A stretch of 64,000 nucleotides of DNA from Paenibacillus tarimensis (GCF_021532315.1 NZ_JAKGAO010000004.1:372001-436000), one strand, 5' to 3'; positions 50,480 through 60,091 are shown, counted from the first letter of the stretch. Translations and numbers: made by a program. The notes: generated by a model not told the origin, from the sequence alone.

Positions 50480-52915
50480 ATGAGTATGTCCGAGCAATTT
50501 TTGCCGGCTTTCCTGGAAGAGGTTGTAGGCGACCGCTTCGGCCGGTATTCTAAATATATAATTCAGGACCGTGCGATTCCAGACGTTCGGGATGGGCTTA
50601 AGCCCGTACAGCGGCGCATTCTGTATGCGATGTATGATGCGGGCAACACGCCCGATAAGACTTACCGGAAATCAGCCAAGACGGTTGGTGATGTGATGGG
50701 TAATTACCATCCGCATGGTGACTCTTCGATCTATGAAGGTATGGTCCGGATGGCTCAGCCTTGGAAGATGGGCCATGTGCTTATCGATGGTCACGGCAAC
50801 TGGGGTTCGATGGATGATGATCCGGCAGCTGCGATGCGTTATACAGAGGCGAGACTGTCCAAGATCGCTATGGAGCTGCTGCGCGATATTGAGAAGCGCA
50901 CGGTACTGTTCAAGGATAACTTCGATAATACAACGAAGGAGCCGGTTGTGCTGCCTGCCCGTTATCCGAATCTGCTTGTTAACGGAGTCAGCGGTATTTC
51001 CTCGGGCTTTGCAACGGAAATCCCGCCCCATAATCTGCGGGAAATTATAGATGCTTGTATTGCTGTAATGGAGAATGCCGATATACCGCTGGAGCAGCTG
51101 ATGTCTATTGTAGCGGGCCCCGACTTTCCGACAGGCGGTATTATTATGGGCGGGGAAGGCATCAAGGAGGCTTATCAGACAGGGAAAGGCAGGATTTATA
51201 TCCGTTCCAGAACTTCAATTGAAGAGGTTCGCGGCGGCCGGAAGCAGATCGTTATAACCGAGATTCCATATCAGGTCGTAAAGTCCCGTCTGGTTACGGC
51301 AATGGAGAATATCCGCCTGGAGAAGAAGGTTGAAGGCATATCGGAGGTGCGTGACGAGAGCGGTCGGGACGGGATGCGGATCGTCATTGAACTGAAGAAG
51401 GAAGCGGATGCTGAAGGAATACTTGCCTATCTGTTAAAGAAGACGGATCTGCAGGTAACGTACAACTTTAATATGGTTGCTATTGTCAACAAGACACCCA
51501 AGCAGCTAGGCCTAAAAGAAATGCTCGCCGCATACATTGCCCACCAGAAGGAAGTCGTCACTTACCGGACCCAGTTTGATCTGGAAAAGGCGGAGGACAG
51601 GGCGCATGTACTCGAAGGCCTCGTGAAAGCCTTGAACCTGCTTGATGAAGTCATTGCTACAATTAAGGCCTCAAAGAACCGTCAGGATGCACAGAAGAAT
51701 CTCGTCGACAGATTTGATTTCACAGAGCGTCAGGCTGACGCAATTCTAACCCTGCAGCTGTATAGACTGACCAATCTGGAGATAACATCTCTGGAGAAGG
51801 AGCTGAAATCACTGGCCAAACAAATTGCATATCTGCAATCAATTCTGGCTAGTGAGAAGAAACTGCTTGGAGTCATTAAGGACGAACTGACAGAAATTCG
51901 GGGCAGCTATGGAATCGACCGTCGTTCCGATATCCGAAACGAAGTGGAAGAGCTCAAAGTCAACCTGGAGGTTATGGTTACTCCTGAAGAGGTGCTTGTG
52001 ACTCTCAGCCGTGACGGCTATATTAAGCGGACCGGCATGCTGTCCTTTACACGCTCAGGTGGCGAACGGCACACCTCCGGTGTGAAGGAAGGCGATCTCA
52101 TACGTCATGTGCTTGAGGTCAATACAATAGAGAATCTCCTGCTGTTCTCCCGTAAGGGATTTTACTTCCTGCTGCCTGTCCATCAAATTCCTGAATTTAA
52201 GTGGAAGGATGCAGGGACTGCGCTCGTAAATGTGGTTCCACTGGCCAAGGACGACAGCATAGTCAGCATCATTCCGGTTAAGAGCTTCGAGCAGGCTGAG
52301 CAGTCGTTAGTATTCATAACCAAGCGGGGGCAAGTCAAGCGGACTGAGCTGAAGGATTATTTTACCACAAGATCCACTGCAATTGTGGCTTGCAAGCTCG
52401 CTGAGCGTGATGAAGTAATCAAGGTAGCTATGAGCGATGGCTCAAAAGATATACTGCTAGTCAGCAGTCTCGGTATGAGTATCCGTTTTGCTGAACGTGA
52501 AGTAAATACAATGGGCCGTGTCTCGGGCGGAGTGAAGGGAATACAGCTCAAAGAAGGCGATGAAGTTACAGCTGCCGTATGGGTGGAAGGTGACGAAGGA
52601 GAAGTGCTGGTTGTATCTGATCACGGATATGCCAAGCGTTCCCTGCTTCTGGATTACCCTGTTCAGGGCAGAGGAGGCAAGGGTGTCATCACCTTTGAGT
52701 TCAAGGAAGGCAAACGGATTAAACCCAATGGTGACCGCCTGATTGGCGCTATGCACTGCCTGGAAGACCGACTGGTTTTAGCTGTCAAAGAGGATGGCCA
52801 GATGCTGGAATTCCACACGGACAAAGCTCCACTGGAGGAACGGAAATCAACAGGCAGACAGATGGTACAAGCTGACCGCAAGGAACCAGCGATATACATT
52901 CAAGAGCCATTCTAG
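50480..52915 (+). CDS. parC: DNA topoisomerase IV subunit A
   Basis: 811 residues: breakage-reunion domain with catalytic Tyr121 in [13 protein letters not shown], coiled-coil tower, and a C-terminal beta-propeller (about 495-805) with degenerate repeats. The quinolone-determining region reads [17 protein letters not shown]; Ser82 and Glu86 are at the positions that confer resistance when changed, so it looks wild type. The propeller has no clear GyrA-box, supporting ParC. A hairpin CAATCTCA/TGAGATTG (52921-52941) and a terminator follow. Confidence 0.94.
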   Translation: MSMSEQFLPAFLEEVVGDRFGRYSKYIIQDRAIPDVRDGLKPVQRRILYAMYDAGNTPDKTYRKSAKTVGDVMGNYHPHGDSSIYEGMVRMAQPWKMGHVLIDGHGNWGSMDDDPAAAMRYTEARLSKIAMELLRDIEKRTVLFKDNFDNTTKEPVVLPARYPNLLVNGVSGISSGFATEIPPHNLREIIDACIAVMENADIPLEQLMSIVAGPDFPTGGIIMGGEGIKEAYQTGKGRIYIRSRTSIEEVRGGRKQIVITEIPYQVVKSRLVTAMENIRLEKKVEGISEVRDESGRDGMRIVIELKKEADAEGILAYLLKKTDLQVTYNFNMVAIVNKTPKQLGLKEMLAAYIAHQKEVVTYRTQFDLEKAEDRAHVLEGLVKALNLLDEVIATIKASKNRQDAQKNLVDRFDFTERQADAILTLQLYRLTNLEITSLEKELKSLAKQIAYLQSILASEKKLLGVIKDELTEIRGSYGIDRRSDIRNEVEELKVNLEVMVTPEEVLVTLSRDGYIKRTGMLSFTRSGGERHTSGVKEGDLIRHVLEVNTIENLLLFSRKGFYFLLPVHQIPEFKWKDAGTALVNVVPLAKDDSIVSIIPVKSFEQAEQSLVFITKRGQVKRTELKDYFTTRSTAIVACKLAERDEVIKVAMSDGSKDILLVSSLGMSIRFAEREVNTMGRVSGGVKGIQLKEGDEVTAAVWVEGDEGEVLVVSDHGYAKRSLLLDYPVQGRGGKGVITFEFKEGKRIKPNGDRLIGAMHCLEDRLVLAVKEDGQMLEFHTDKAPLEERKSTGRQMVQADRKEPAIYIQEPF

Positions 52916-52957
52916 TATCGCAATCTCACTCATTGAGATTGTTAAGCAGATCGAAGA

Positions 52958-52996
52958 GCCGCTGTTAAGGTGACTACACCTTGGCAGCGGCCTTTT
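52958..52996 (+). terminator. Terminator of parEC
   Basis: GCCGCTG pairs with CAGCGGC, inner AAGGTG/CACCTT, ACTA loop, then CTTTTG. The 185 bases that follow are AT-rich and carry the MarR promoter. Confidence 0.8.
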
Positions 52997-53064
52997 GTTC
53001 ATATTCGACAGACGCACAAAGCGATTAGTTGTCGTACTTTGTCGATAATGAGCTGAACTTACCG

Positions 53065-53125
53065 ATTAATAGCGCAAATTATTAATTGCATTAATCTTTT
53101 ATTCGACATGTGCAAATGATATACT
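53065..53125 (+). promoter_or_regulatory. MarR gene promoter with candidate operator repeats
   Basis: An extended -10 TGATATACT is at 53117-53125. Upstream lie three copies of ATTAAT (53065, 53081, 53090); the last two form ATTAAT-TGC-ATTAAT, and GCAAATTATTAATTGC is a near palindrome at 53074-53089. Such symmetric AT-rich sites are typical of MarR operators, but no consensus is known for this protein. Confidence 0.4.
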
Positions 53126-53183
53126 TATTACTAAGGCAAGTATTGGAACGGCTGTTATGCTTCAGCAAAATGGAGGGGAATCG

Positions 53184-53612
53184 ATGCATGCAACAGAGTT
53201 TGCCCGCTTATGGATGAGGATGACAAAGGAATGGAAGACACATCTTGAAGACGCCCTTGCACCAGGTCTTACAGAAGGACAGCTCAATGTGCTGGAGCTT
53301 CTGCTTGCTCATCAGCCGATGAAGCCGTCGGATCTACTGCAGTATTTGTCCACGACTCCAGCGGCAATTACAACTCTGCTTGACCGCATGGAACGCGGGG
53401 GATTAATTACGAGGTCCCGCGATCAAGCTGACCGGCGTATTGTCTGGATTAATGTTACAGAAAATGGAGAGCAGGAGGCAAAGCGCGGAATGGAAGTCCG
53501 CGAGCGGTACATCCAGCAGGCCCTTGATCGCATCTCCTCCCATAACCAGCAGCTGCTAGTTTATCTTCTAGGAAAAGTCGCCAATACAGAAGCGACAGTC
53601 AGCAGCAGATAA
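53184..53612 (+). CDS. MarR-family transcriptional regulator
   Basis: 142 residues. Winged-helix core: LTEGQLNVLELLLAHQPMKPSDLL, recognition helix STTPAAITTLLDRMERGGLI, wing RSRDQADRRIVWINVTENG. The ATG follows GGAGGGG. It converges on the CapA-like gene with a shared terminator, so no co-transcribed target is visible; it may control itself or distant genes. Ligand unknown. Confidence 0.9.
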   Translation: MHATEFARLWMRMTKEWKTHLEDALAPGLTEGQLNVLELLLAHQPMKPSDLLQYLSTTPAAITTLLDRMERGGLITRSRDQADRRIVWINVTENGEQEAKRGMEVRERYIQQALDRISSHNQQLLVYLLGKVANTEATVSSR

Positions 53613-53651
53613 TACAAAGCCGCAAGCATCAGCTTGCGGCTTTGTATTTTT
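53612..53651. terminator. Bidirectional terminator between marR and the CapA-like gene
   Basis: A perfect 16-base stem ATACAAAGCCGCAAGC with its complement, ATCA loop, T-run on both strands. It overlaps the last codons of the CapA-like gene. Confidence 0.95.
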
Positions 53652-54870
53652 CCATCCTTCTGGTAAGGACAGACATGGCTTCTTTCATCTGCTTGTAATC
53701 AGCGCTGCTTAACCACCTGTCCGAACGCTTCTGGAGCATCTCCTCCATGGGAAGAATACGGTACTTCATCTTTCCTTTTTCCTTGTGGCGATGCACCCAT
53801 GTGAAATGCGGCGTTATATTCTCAAAACTGATTTGACCGGTTTCTGCTTCCCTGCGAACCGTGATCTCGAAGATGACTCCGTTATCCTTGGTATCCCCGC
53901 GTTGATTCGAAATAAAATTGCCCATTGAATACAGGATAACTCCTTGCCTTTTGCGGCCATCCGCGTCCTGAACGGACACCACCTCATATGGCTGAACGAC
54001 ATGGGGATGAGAGCCGGCAACGATATCTCCTCCTGCTTGAATAATTGCGCTCGCAATCTTGCGTTGGTTGGCGTTGGGTGTTGTTTCGTATTCCGTGCCG
54101 AAATGCATAGCAACCGTTACGAACTCAGCCCCCTTCTGGCGAAGGGCAGTGATGTCCTTCGCACATGCTTCCTGGTCCCATATAGAGACCGCATAAGGCT
54201 TGCCGCTCGGCAGAGGAATGCCATTGGTGCCGTAGGTGTATGCCAGCAGCCCCATGGTTATGCCGTTCTGTTCGATAAGTATCGCTTTGCGGGACTCCGC
54301 TCTGCTCCTAGCTGTGCCTTTGGTATAAAGTCCCAGTTTGTTCAGGTGTGCAAGGGTACGCTCGATTCCCTTATAACCTTGATCCAGAGCGTGGTTATTC
54401 GCAGTGGTTACGATTGTTATACCAGCGCCCTTGAGAGCCTCAGCAATTTCGTAGGGCGCATTGAAACGGGGAAAGCCGCTGTAATGATCCCCGTCAAGCG
54501 GAGCTTCCAGGTTGGCGAGCACCCAATCGCCCTTACGCAGTATACCCGTTACGGGTTCAAACACATCCTGAAAATCGTAGCTGTCTGTTGTCTGATCATA
54601 GGAGCCTGGTAGCTGCGGCATATGGACCATAATGTCGCCGACTGCAAGCCATACTGCTTCAGCAGCCTGCACGCTCTGCTTTGGCTTTGTTTGCCCGGGT
54701 GGAGGTTGTTCTTCATCAATTTCTTGCTGCGGTTGAGGATTGCCGGTCGAGCTGTTGTTTGGGTCAGATGCTGGTGGTGCTTCATTAAGTGTCTCAGAAG
54801 GTTCAGTTGGCTGGGGAGGGGGGCTGCTGCGAAGCATATTCCATCCCAGCGCAATAATGAGCAGCAGCAT
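53629..54870 (-). CDS. CapA-family (poly-gamma-glutamate synthesis type) metallophosphatase-like protein
   Basis: 413 residues from the first ATG: hydrophobic N-terminus, Pro/Ser/Gln-rich tether (about 15-65), then a calcineurin-like CapA domain with VGDIMVH, WVLANLEAPLDG, TTANNHALDQG, HFGTEYETTPN, AGSHPHVVQ and YSMGNFISNQ. It resembles PgsA/CapA, but no capB or capC is nearby, so a stand-alone envelope enzyme is more likely. The ATG at 54870 lacks a ribosome binding site; the frame continues upstream to a stop at 54911-54909 without ATG, GTG or TTG. See findings. It lies 17 bases after the pseudouridine synthase. Confidence 0.85.
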   Translation of the reverse strand: MLLLIIALGWNMLRSSPPPQPTEPSETLNEAPPASDPNNSSTGNPQPQQEIDEEQPPPGQTKPKQSVQAAEAVWLAVGDIMVHMPQLPGSYDQTTDSYDFQDVFEPVTGILRKGDWVLANLEAPLDGDHYSGFPRFNAPYEIAEALKGAGITIVTTANNHALDQGYKGIERTLAHLNKLGLYTKGTARSRAESRKAILIEQNGITMGLLAYTYGTNGIPLPSGKPYAVSIWDQEACAKDITALRQKGAEFVTVAMHFGTEYETTPNANQRKIASAIIQAGGDIVAGSHPHVVQPYEVVSVQDADGRKRQGVILYSMGNFISNQRGDTKDNGVIFEITVRREAETGQISFENITPHFTWVHRHKEKGKMKYRILPMEEMLQKRSDRWLSSADYKQMKEAMSVLTRRMEKYKAAS

Positions 54871-54887
54871 GCAAAGATTTATGAGGA

Positions 54888-55676
54888 CTAGTCGTCGGAT
54901 AGCCGTTCATCTCCCTTATGCATATAGCAGGTACAAGCCGATTCAAGCTCTTCACTGCTCCATGCCGCCCAGAAGCCAGTCCGGGGAGGGGCTGCGCGGA
55001 AGCTCATCCATTCCTTGGTCACTGGATGGTCTATACCAATAAATGCGGACCACAGTGCGATATCCTCATGTGCCATGCCAGTGCTTGAGCGCCCGGCGGG
55101 ACGGCCGTATTTACGGTCGCCTGCAAGCGGCGAACCAACTGATGCCATCTGTACTCTAATCTGGTGAGGCCTGCCTGTATGCAGCCGTACAGCAATAAGT
55201 GCGGACTGCTGCTTCTGGTCAGCTGCAACAGAGGTATAATCGAGCACGGCTTCTTTCGTGTCCGGTCCCGGTTGATTAAAGGCTTGAACGGTGTTAGTCT
55301 TGCTGTCCTTGCGAAGATAATGAACCAGCCGCGCACTCCTGTCTGCAGGTATACCATTTGTTACAGCCGTATAGCATTTGTGAAAGCTGCGGCTGCGAAC
55401 CGATTCCGACAGGCGTGAAGCAGCTTTGGATGTCTTGGCAAACAGCATGACTCCGCCAACTGGACGGTCGAGCCGGTGGACTAGCCCGAGGTATACATTA
55501 CCCGGCTTGTTATAGCGCTCCTTAATGTCGGCCTTAAGCAGGGTCAGCATATCAGGGGCTCCGCTATCATCCTCCTGGCTGGGAACGCCAGGAGGCTTGA
55601 TAACTGCCAGTATGTGGTTGTCTTCATAGAGAACAGATATATCCCCATAGGAAGGGACAGGTATACGATGCAGCAT
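54888..55676 (-). CDS. RluA-family RNA pseudouridine synthase
   Basis: 262 residues. The catalytic Asp is in LVHRLDRPVGGVMLFAKT (HRLDR motif, with PVGG where most read xTSG). LHTGRPHQIRVQMA and SPLAGDRKYG are further family signatures. No S4 domain is present. It modifies uridines in rRNA or tRNA; the target cannot be assigned. The ATG overlaps the stop of the methyltransferase gene (TAATG). The frame is open another 33 bases upstream, but that is inside the previous gene. Confidence 0.9.
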   Translation of the reverse strand: MLHRIPVPSYGDISVLYEDNHILAVIKPPGVPSQEDDSGAPDMLTLLKADIKERYNKPGNVYLGLVHRLDRPVGGVMLFAKTSKAASRLSESVRSRSFHKCYTAVTNGIPADRSARLVHYLRKDSKTNTVQAFNQPGPDTKEAVLDYTSVAADQKQQSALIAVRLHTGRPHQIRVQMASVGSPLAGDRKYGRPAGRSSTGMAHEDIALWSAFIGIDHPVTKEWMSFRAAPPRTGFWAAWSSEELESACTCYMHKGDERLSDD

Positions 55677-56542
55677 TATTCCGACTCCCAGCGTCCCAGA
55701 ATGCCGCAAGGCAGGTTGAGTCCTGAACGGGTGATGGGGAGTCCGATTTCGCCGCAGCTGATGCGTCCGTTATGCTTACGGCCTATAGTCATCTTCAGCA
55801 GGTTTTGGAGCACGCTTGGCGACAATCCCGTAGTATAAGAATTAATCAGCATGAATAGCGGGTCAGGTGAAAGGATGGACATACAAGACTCCAGGAAAGG
55901 GTACAAATTCTCCTCAAGCTTCCACATTTCGCCATTAGGTCCGCGGCCATAAGATGGAGGGTCCATAATAATGGCGTCGTACTGCTTTCCTCTGCGCTGT
56001 TCACGCTGTACAAATTTGAAGACATCGTCGGTAATGTAACGGATAGGCTTGTCCGCGAGTCCGGATAAAGTCGCATTTTCCTTAGCCCACTGTACCATCC
56101 CTTTCGCTGCGTCGACATGGCATACTTCCGCGCCGGCCAGGGCAGCGGCTGCTGTTGCTCCGCCAGTATAGGCAAACAGATTGAGAACGCGGATGGGCCG
56201 GCCTGCTGTACGAATTTTCTCCATAATCCAGCTCCAGTTAACAGCCTGCTCAGGGAACAATCCGGTATGCTTGAAATTTGTTGGCCGAATAAGGAAGCGG
56301 AGCCCTTCATAGCTGATCTGCCAGGCTTCAGGGAGCTTCTGGTTGAAGCTCCATTGCCCTCCGCCTGATGAGCTTCTGTGATAGTGGGCATGAGGCTGCT
56401 GCCATTCCTTCGTCTCCTTCACGACCGGCCAAATAATCTGCGGGTCTGGACGGCGCAGCACAATGCTGCCCCAGCGTTCCAGCTTTTCGCCGTCACCGGT
56501 GTCAATAACTTCATAATCCTTCCATTTGTCTGCTAAGTACAT
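55676..56542 (-). CDS. Class I SAM-dependent methyltransferase (RlmI/RlmK-like)
   Basis: 288 residues. The SAM-binding motif is VLNLFAYTGGATAAAALAGA, followed by VDAAKGMVQWAKENA and the catalytic loop IIMDPPSYGRG. The N-terminal beta-rich part (RWGSIVLRRPDPQIIWP) is typical of a COG1092-like rRNA cytosine methyltransferase. The ATG follows AAGGAAGGACC and lies 32 bases inside the response-regulator gene. It therefore forms an operon: response regulator, methyltransferase, pseudouridine synthase, CapA-like. The substrate is presumably RNA. Confidence 0.82.
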   Translation of the reverse strand: MYLADKWKDYEVIDTGDGEKLERWGSIVLRRPDPQIIWPVVKETKEWQQPHAHYHRSSSGGGQWSFNQKLPEAWQISYEGLRFLIRPTNFKHTGLFPEQAVNWSWIMEKIRTAGRPIRVLNLFAYTGGATAAAALAGAEVCHVDAAKGMVQWAKENATLSGLADKPIRYITDDVFKFVQREQRRGKQYDAIIMDPPSYGRGPNGEMWKLEENLYPFLESCMSILSPDPLFMLINSYTTGLSPSVLQNLLKMTIGRKHNGRISCGEIGLPITRSGLNLPCGILGRWESE

Positions 56543-57269
56543 CTGTAGGTCCTTCCTTGGTTTGAAATTTGTAGCCGATACCCCGCACGGTATGGATATA
56601 CCGGGGGCTTGCCGGATCACATTCGATTTTTTTGCGAAGATTGCTGATGTGCACCATCAAGGTGCGGGTATCCCCAATGCTGTTGGCTCCCCACACAACC
56701 TGGTAGAGATCATCAAGGCGGAAAGCCTTGCTCGGATTTTGCGCCAGATAAGAGAGCAGATCAAACTCTTTTACCGATAAAGAGATGCTGCGTTCGCCAC
56801 ACTGCACGGTCCGTCCGTCCAAATCAATGACGAGTTCCCCGAATTGCAGGAGAGAAGCCGGCTTGTTGGCATCGGTGGCATCGGTGGCATAGCGTTCCAG
56901 CCGCTTGGTGCGGCGCAGCTGTGCCTGAACACGCGCGACCAGCTGCCGCGGGCTGAAAGGCTTGGTAATGTAATCGTCGCCCCCGACTGACAAACCGTGT
57001 ATAATGTCGTTATCGTCATCCTTGCAGCTCACAAATAAAATGGGCACACCCGAGGATTTACGGATCTGCCTGCAAACTTCAATGCCGTCGAGCTCCTTGA
57101 GCAGGATATCGAGCACGATCAGATCGGGCTTAAGCTGCTCAGAGAGCAGGATCGCGTCCGTTCCGTTGTCGGCTATATGTACGTTATAACCTTCACGTGT
57201 CAGATACATTTGAATAAGCTCGGTAATTTCTGGTTCGTCATCGACAACCAGAATGGTATGCACATCCAT
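56511..57269 (-). CDS. OmpR-family response regulator
   Basis: 252 residues: receiver domain (acidic pocket VVDDE, phospho-acceptor Asp54 in LIVLDILL, Lys in YITKPFSP) and C-terminal winged helix (SLSVKEFDLLSYLAQNPSKAF, TLMVHISNLRKKIE, YIHTVRGIGYKF). The linker carries a TDATDA repeat from a 9-base DNA repeat. It is divergent from the 7TM sensor kinase 84 bases away, which is its likely partner. The four genes downstream on the same strand could be co-transcribed with it. Confidence 0.92.
   Translation of the reverse strand: MDVHTILVVDDEPEITELIQMYLTREGYNVHIADNGTDAILLSEQLKPDLIVLDILLKELDGIEVCRQIRKSSGVPILFVSCKDDDNDIIHGLSVGGDDYITKPFSPRQLVARVQAQLRRTKRLERYATDATDANKPASLLQFGELVIDLDGRTVQCGERSISLSVKEFDLLSYLAQNPSKAFRLDDLYQVVWGANSIGDTRTLMVHISNLRKKIECDPASPRYIHTVRGIGYKFQTKEGPTDVLSRQMEGL
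56868..56888. repeat. 9-base tandem repeat in the response-regulator linker
   Basis: GGCATCGGT occurs twice in a row with a partial third copy. It encodes the TDATDA linker and could change length by slippage without shifting the frame. Confidence 0.7.
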
Positions 57270-57356
57270 TCCTACTCCTCCTTACCATTAGCAACTATTA
57301 TAACGAAAGGGGGGGAGTGGAAGCAATGAGGTTAACCGTTTTAGGGGGAGAAATTG

Positions 57357-59435
57357 TTGTGTAGAAGAACTTGGTGTCTGATCCTGCTTGCTGTGCTGAT
57401 TATAGCCGTGACCGGCTGCGATCAGCCAGAGAAGATGCAAGGGACGAATGCGAGAGAAGGAGTGCTGGATTTACGCGGAATTGACTTGTTCGGGAATCAG
57501 ACATGGGCAATGGACGGGGAATGGCAATTCTATCCGCATAAGCTGCTGGAGCCAGGTTATACGCAAGGGGAGTTCAGTGCTTATTTAAGGGTCCCAAAGT
57601 CATGGAACAATTACCCGAAGCCCTACGGTTATTCCGACGGCAAGGGTTATGGAACATACCGGCTGACGCTGCTGACGGATCCCGAGCCATCGGTATTGGC
57701 CGTCAGATTGCCTACCATATCAACAGCATATAAGATCTGGATTAACGGCGAGGCACGAGCTGAAATGGGCAGGGTAGGTGTCGATGAAGACAGTGAGATG
57801 CCAGCGCAAACCCCTCATGTTGTAACATTTGCCAACGAGAATGGCAGGACAGAGATTGTGCTTCAAGTGTCGAACTTCCATCATCAGCGGGGCGGTATAT
57901 GGGGGCAGCTGGACATCGGTAACCCTACCGCTATCATCGAGCAGCACACCCGGGATGCAGGGCACAATGCAGGCCTGTTTGGCAGCTTGGTCATAATTGG
58001 CTTGTACCATATCGCCTTGTTTGCGCTGCGCAGGGAGGAAAAGTTCACGATCCACTTCGGCTTGTTATGTCTCACAGTAGGTGTGAGGACAATCGTGACG
58101 GATGAGGCGCTTTTGCTGCGCTGGGTTCCATCCATACCTTGGGAGACTGGGTTTAAGCTTGAATATTTGACCCTGGTTTTGAGTGCCCTGACAGCATATA
58201 TGTATGTCAACCGACTATTTCCTCTTGATACCTCCAGACGTCTGCGAATCTATGTTATGTCGGTATCGGGGCTTTTTTCGTCTATCATTTTGCTGCTGCC
58301 ACCATATGAGCTTTCACGGATTCTGCCGTTGTTTCAGCTGTTCATTGTGGCAATCGCATTATATCTGGTCATCGTGCTGGTCAAGGGGTTTATAAGGAAG
58401 AGGGAAGGCTCAGTTTTCGTTCTGGTCGGTGTTATGGTCTTCATCATAACCGTGATCAACGACATTCTTTACTACATGGAATCGCTGCATTCTACGGATC
58501 TTGTTCCGCTTGGACTGTTCTTCTTTATATTAATGCAGGCTTTTATCATTTCTACGCGATTCTCGAAGGCGCTCAGAAGTGTCGAAACAGTCTCGGAGCA
58601 GCTTCTTGAGCTGAATAATCATCTGGAGGACCGGATTGAGGAACGGACAGTAGCTCTGCGCAAGTCCAAGGAAGAGATTGAGGCAACCAATATAGAGCTT
58701 GAGAGGCTCGAGCGCTCCCGCAGACATTTGCTTACGAATATCTCCCATGATCTCCGTACGCCGATGACACTGATTCAAGGCTATCTGGAGGCCATGCAGG
58801 ATGGCGTTGTTCAAGGCAAGGAGCAGCAGGATCATTACGTTCGGATGATGCTGGGCAAGATCGAGAGCCTTAACCGTCTAATCAGTGATCTATTCGAGCT
58901 GTCCAAGCTGGAGTCAGGGCAGGTAACCTTTGATCGAAAAAAAATCCTCCTCCGTAATTGGATTGACGATATTCGGGAATTTTATGAATTGGATATCGAA
59001 AATCGCGGCATGCAGCTTATAATAATCGAACCTGAGACAGAAGAAATAGATTCAAGCCGGATTTCAGTTCTTATGGACGAGATGCGGATTAATCAGGCTT
59101 TGGGAAATTTGATCTACAATGCGCTCAAGCATATGCAGCCTGGCGGACTTATTCAACTACATTTTGCGTACAATCCGGCCATGGAAAAGATTATACTGGA
59201 CGTCCGGGATAATGGCTCTGGAATTGCAAGCGAGGACTTGCCGTTCATCTTCGACCGGTTCTACAAGAAGGATAAATCCAGGAATTCAGCTGGTGGCGGA
59301 AGCGGGATCGGCCTCGCTATCGTGAAGGAAATTATAGAGCTGCATGACGGGCGGGTATCCGCGAAAAGTGTGCCTGGCGAGGGAGCGAGCTTTCGAATTG
59401 AATTGCCGGCGAAGGAGGAAGAGAATACAAGATGA
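57357..59435 (+). CDS. 7TMR-DISM sensor histidine kinase with lipobox-like N-terminus
   Basis: 692 residues. N-terminal hydrophobic segment ending AVTGC (lipoprotein-like signal). A jelly-roll extracellular domain follows (about 35-180, DGEWQFYPHKLL). Seven transmembrane helices span about 205-395, then a coiled coil (400-450). Next is HisKA with phospho-His in NISHDLRTPMTL (about 464), then HATPase with NQALGNLIYNALKH, VRDNGSGI and GGGSGIGLAIVKE. All catalytic boxes are intact. Start is TTG at 57357, 6 bases after AGGGGGAG; a TTG at 57354 is also possible. It overlaps the PAP2 gene by 4 bases and is divergent from its likely regulator. Confidence 0.9.
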   Translation: MCRRTWCLILLAVLIIAVTGCDQPEKMQGTNAREGVLDLRGIDLFGNQTWAMDGEWQFYPHKLLEPGYTQGEFSAYLRVPKSWNNYPKPYGYSDGKGYGTYRLTLLTDPEPSVLAVRLPTISTAYKIWINGEARAEMGRVGVDEDSEMPAQTPHVVTFANENGRTEIVLQVSNFHHQRGGIWGQLDIGNPTAIIEQHTRDAGHNAGLFGSLVIIGLYHIALFALRREEKFTIHFGLLCLTVGVRTIVTDEALLLRWVPSIPWETGFKLEYLTLVLSALTAYMYVNRLFPLDTSRRLRIYVMSVSGLFSSIILLLPPYELSRILPLFQLFIVAIALYLVIVLVKGFIRKREGSVFVLVGVMVFIITVINDILYYMESLHSTDLVPLGLFFFILMQAFIISTRFSKALRSVETVSEQLLELNNHLEDRIEERTVALRKSKEEIEATNIELERLERSRRHLLTNISHDLRTPMTLIQGYLEAMQDGVVQGKEQQDHYVRMMLGKIESLNRLISDLFELSKLESGQVTFDRKKILLRNWIDDIREFYELDIENRGMQLIIIEPETEEIDSSRISVLMDEMRINQALGNLIYNALKHMQPGGLIQLHFAYNPAMEKIILDVRDNGSGIASEDLPFIFDRFYKKDKSRNSAGGGSGIGLAIVKEIIELHDGRVSAKSVPGEGASFRIELPAKEEENTR

Positions 59436-60091
59436 GCCAATATGCATCGGGTAGCGTTAGAGGAAGCGCTAGGATGCTGCTCTTATGCGGCGCAGGAGCT
59501 TGTGCGGCGTTATGTCTTGCGCTTTATGCCTGGCTGCCGGCCAAGGGCAGCGAGCGCCGTTATACGGCATTTGATCAGCTGATAGCAGATTGGCTGAAAC
59601 CGACCGTAAGCGGCATGTTTACCGCTTACGGCAAGTTTCTGACGATCATCGGCAGTACAGGAAGCGTGATAGGTATTACAGTTATTCTGACATTGGTGGC
59701 GATATGGCTAGTTAGCTGGAAGCAGGCTGTATGGCTGCCTGTTTCAGTCGCTCTGGCCTATGGAGTTAATACGTGGATTAAGAACTCGGTTGTTCGGCCC
59801 CGTCCTGAGAAAGCATGGGGGATCGAAGCCGCAGGCTATAGCTTTCCCAGTACGAATGCAGCGACTGCAATGGCTCTGTATTTGCTGTTCGCATTCATTG
59901 TGTGGCGTTCGGAACGGCTAAAGCCGGCAGTTAAGCTGTTCGCAGCTGTACTGTGCGGGGTTCTCATCATCAGTACGGGATGGAGCCGCTTGTATTTCTC
60001 TGTACACTATGCAACAGATGTTCTTGCCGGCTTTGCGGTAGGCGGGGCTGTTGTTCTGACAATCGCCGCCTTCACGAAAGCGCGTACATAA
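59432..60091 (+). CDS. PAP2-family membrane phosphatase-like protein with altered motif 2
   Basis: 219 residues, about six membrane helices. Motif 1 is KNSVVRPRP and motif 3 is SRLYFSVHYATD, both intact. Motif 2, normally PSGH, reads PSTN, so the usual general-acid histidine is missing. PAP2 proteins dephosphorylate lipid phosphates such as undecaprenyl pyrophosphate or phosphatidyl-glycerophosphate; here activity may be altered or lost. Translationally coupled to the sensor kinase (ATGA), which suggests a shared envelope-stress role. Confidence 0.87.
   Translation: MSQYASGSVRGSARMLLLCGAGACAALCLALYAWLPAKGSERRYTAFDQLIADWLKPTVSGMFTAYGKFLTIIGSTGSVIGITVILTLVAIWLVSWKQAVWLPVSVALAYGVNTWIKNSVVRPRPEKAWGIEAAGYSFPSTNAATAMALYLLFAFIVWRSERLKPAVKLFAAVLCGVLIISTGWSRLYFSVHYATDVLAGFAVGGAVVLTIAAFTKART

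Noticed and set aside
48493-52915. Gyrase (gyrB-gyrA) instead of topoisomerase IV
   Set aside because: The C-termini, lengths and absence of a clear GyrA-box favour ParE/ParC; there is also no recF or dnaN context.
53629-54870. Poly-gamma-glutamate capsule locus
   Set aside because: Only a CapA-like gene is present; the capB and capC ligase/transport genes are not adjacent.
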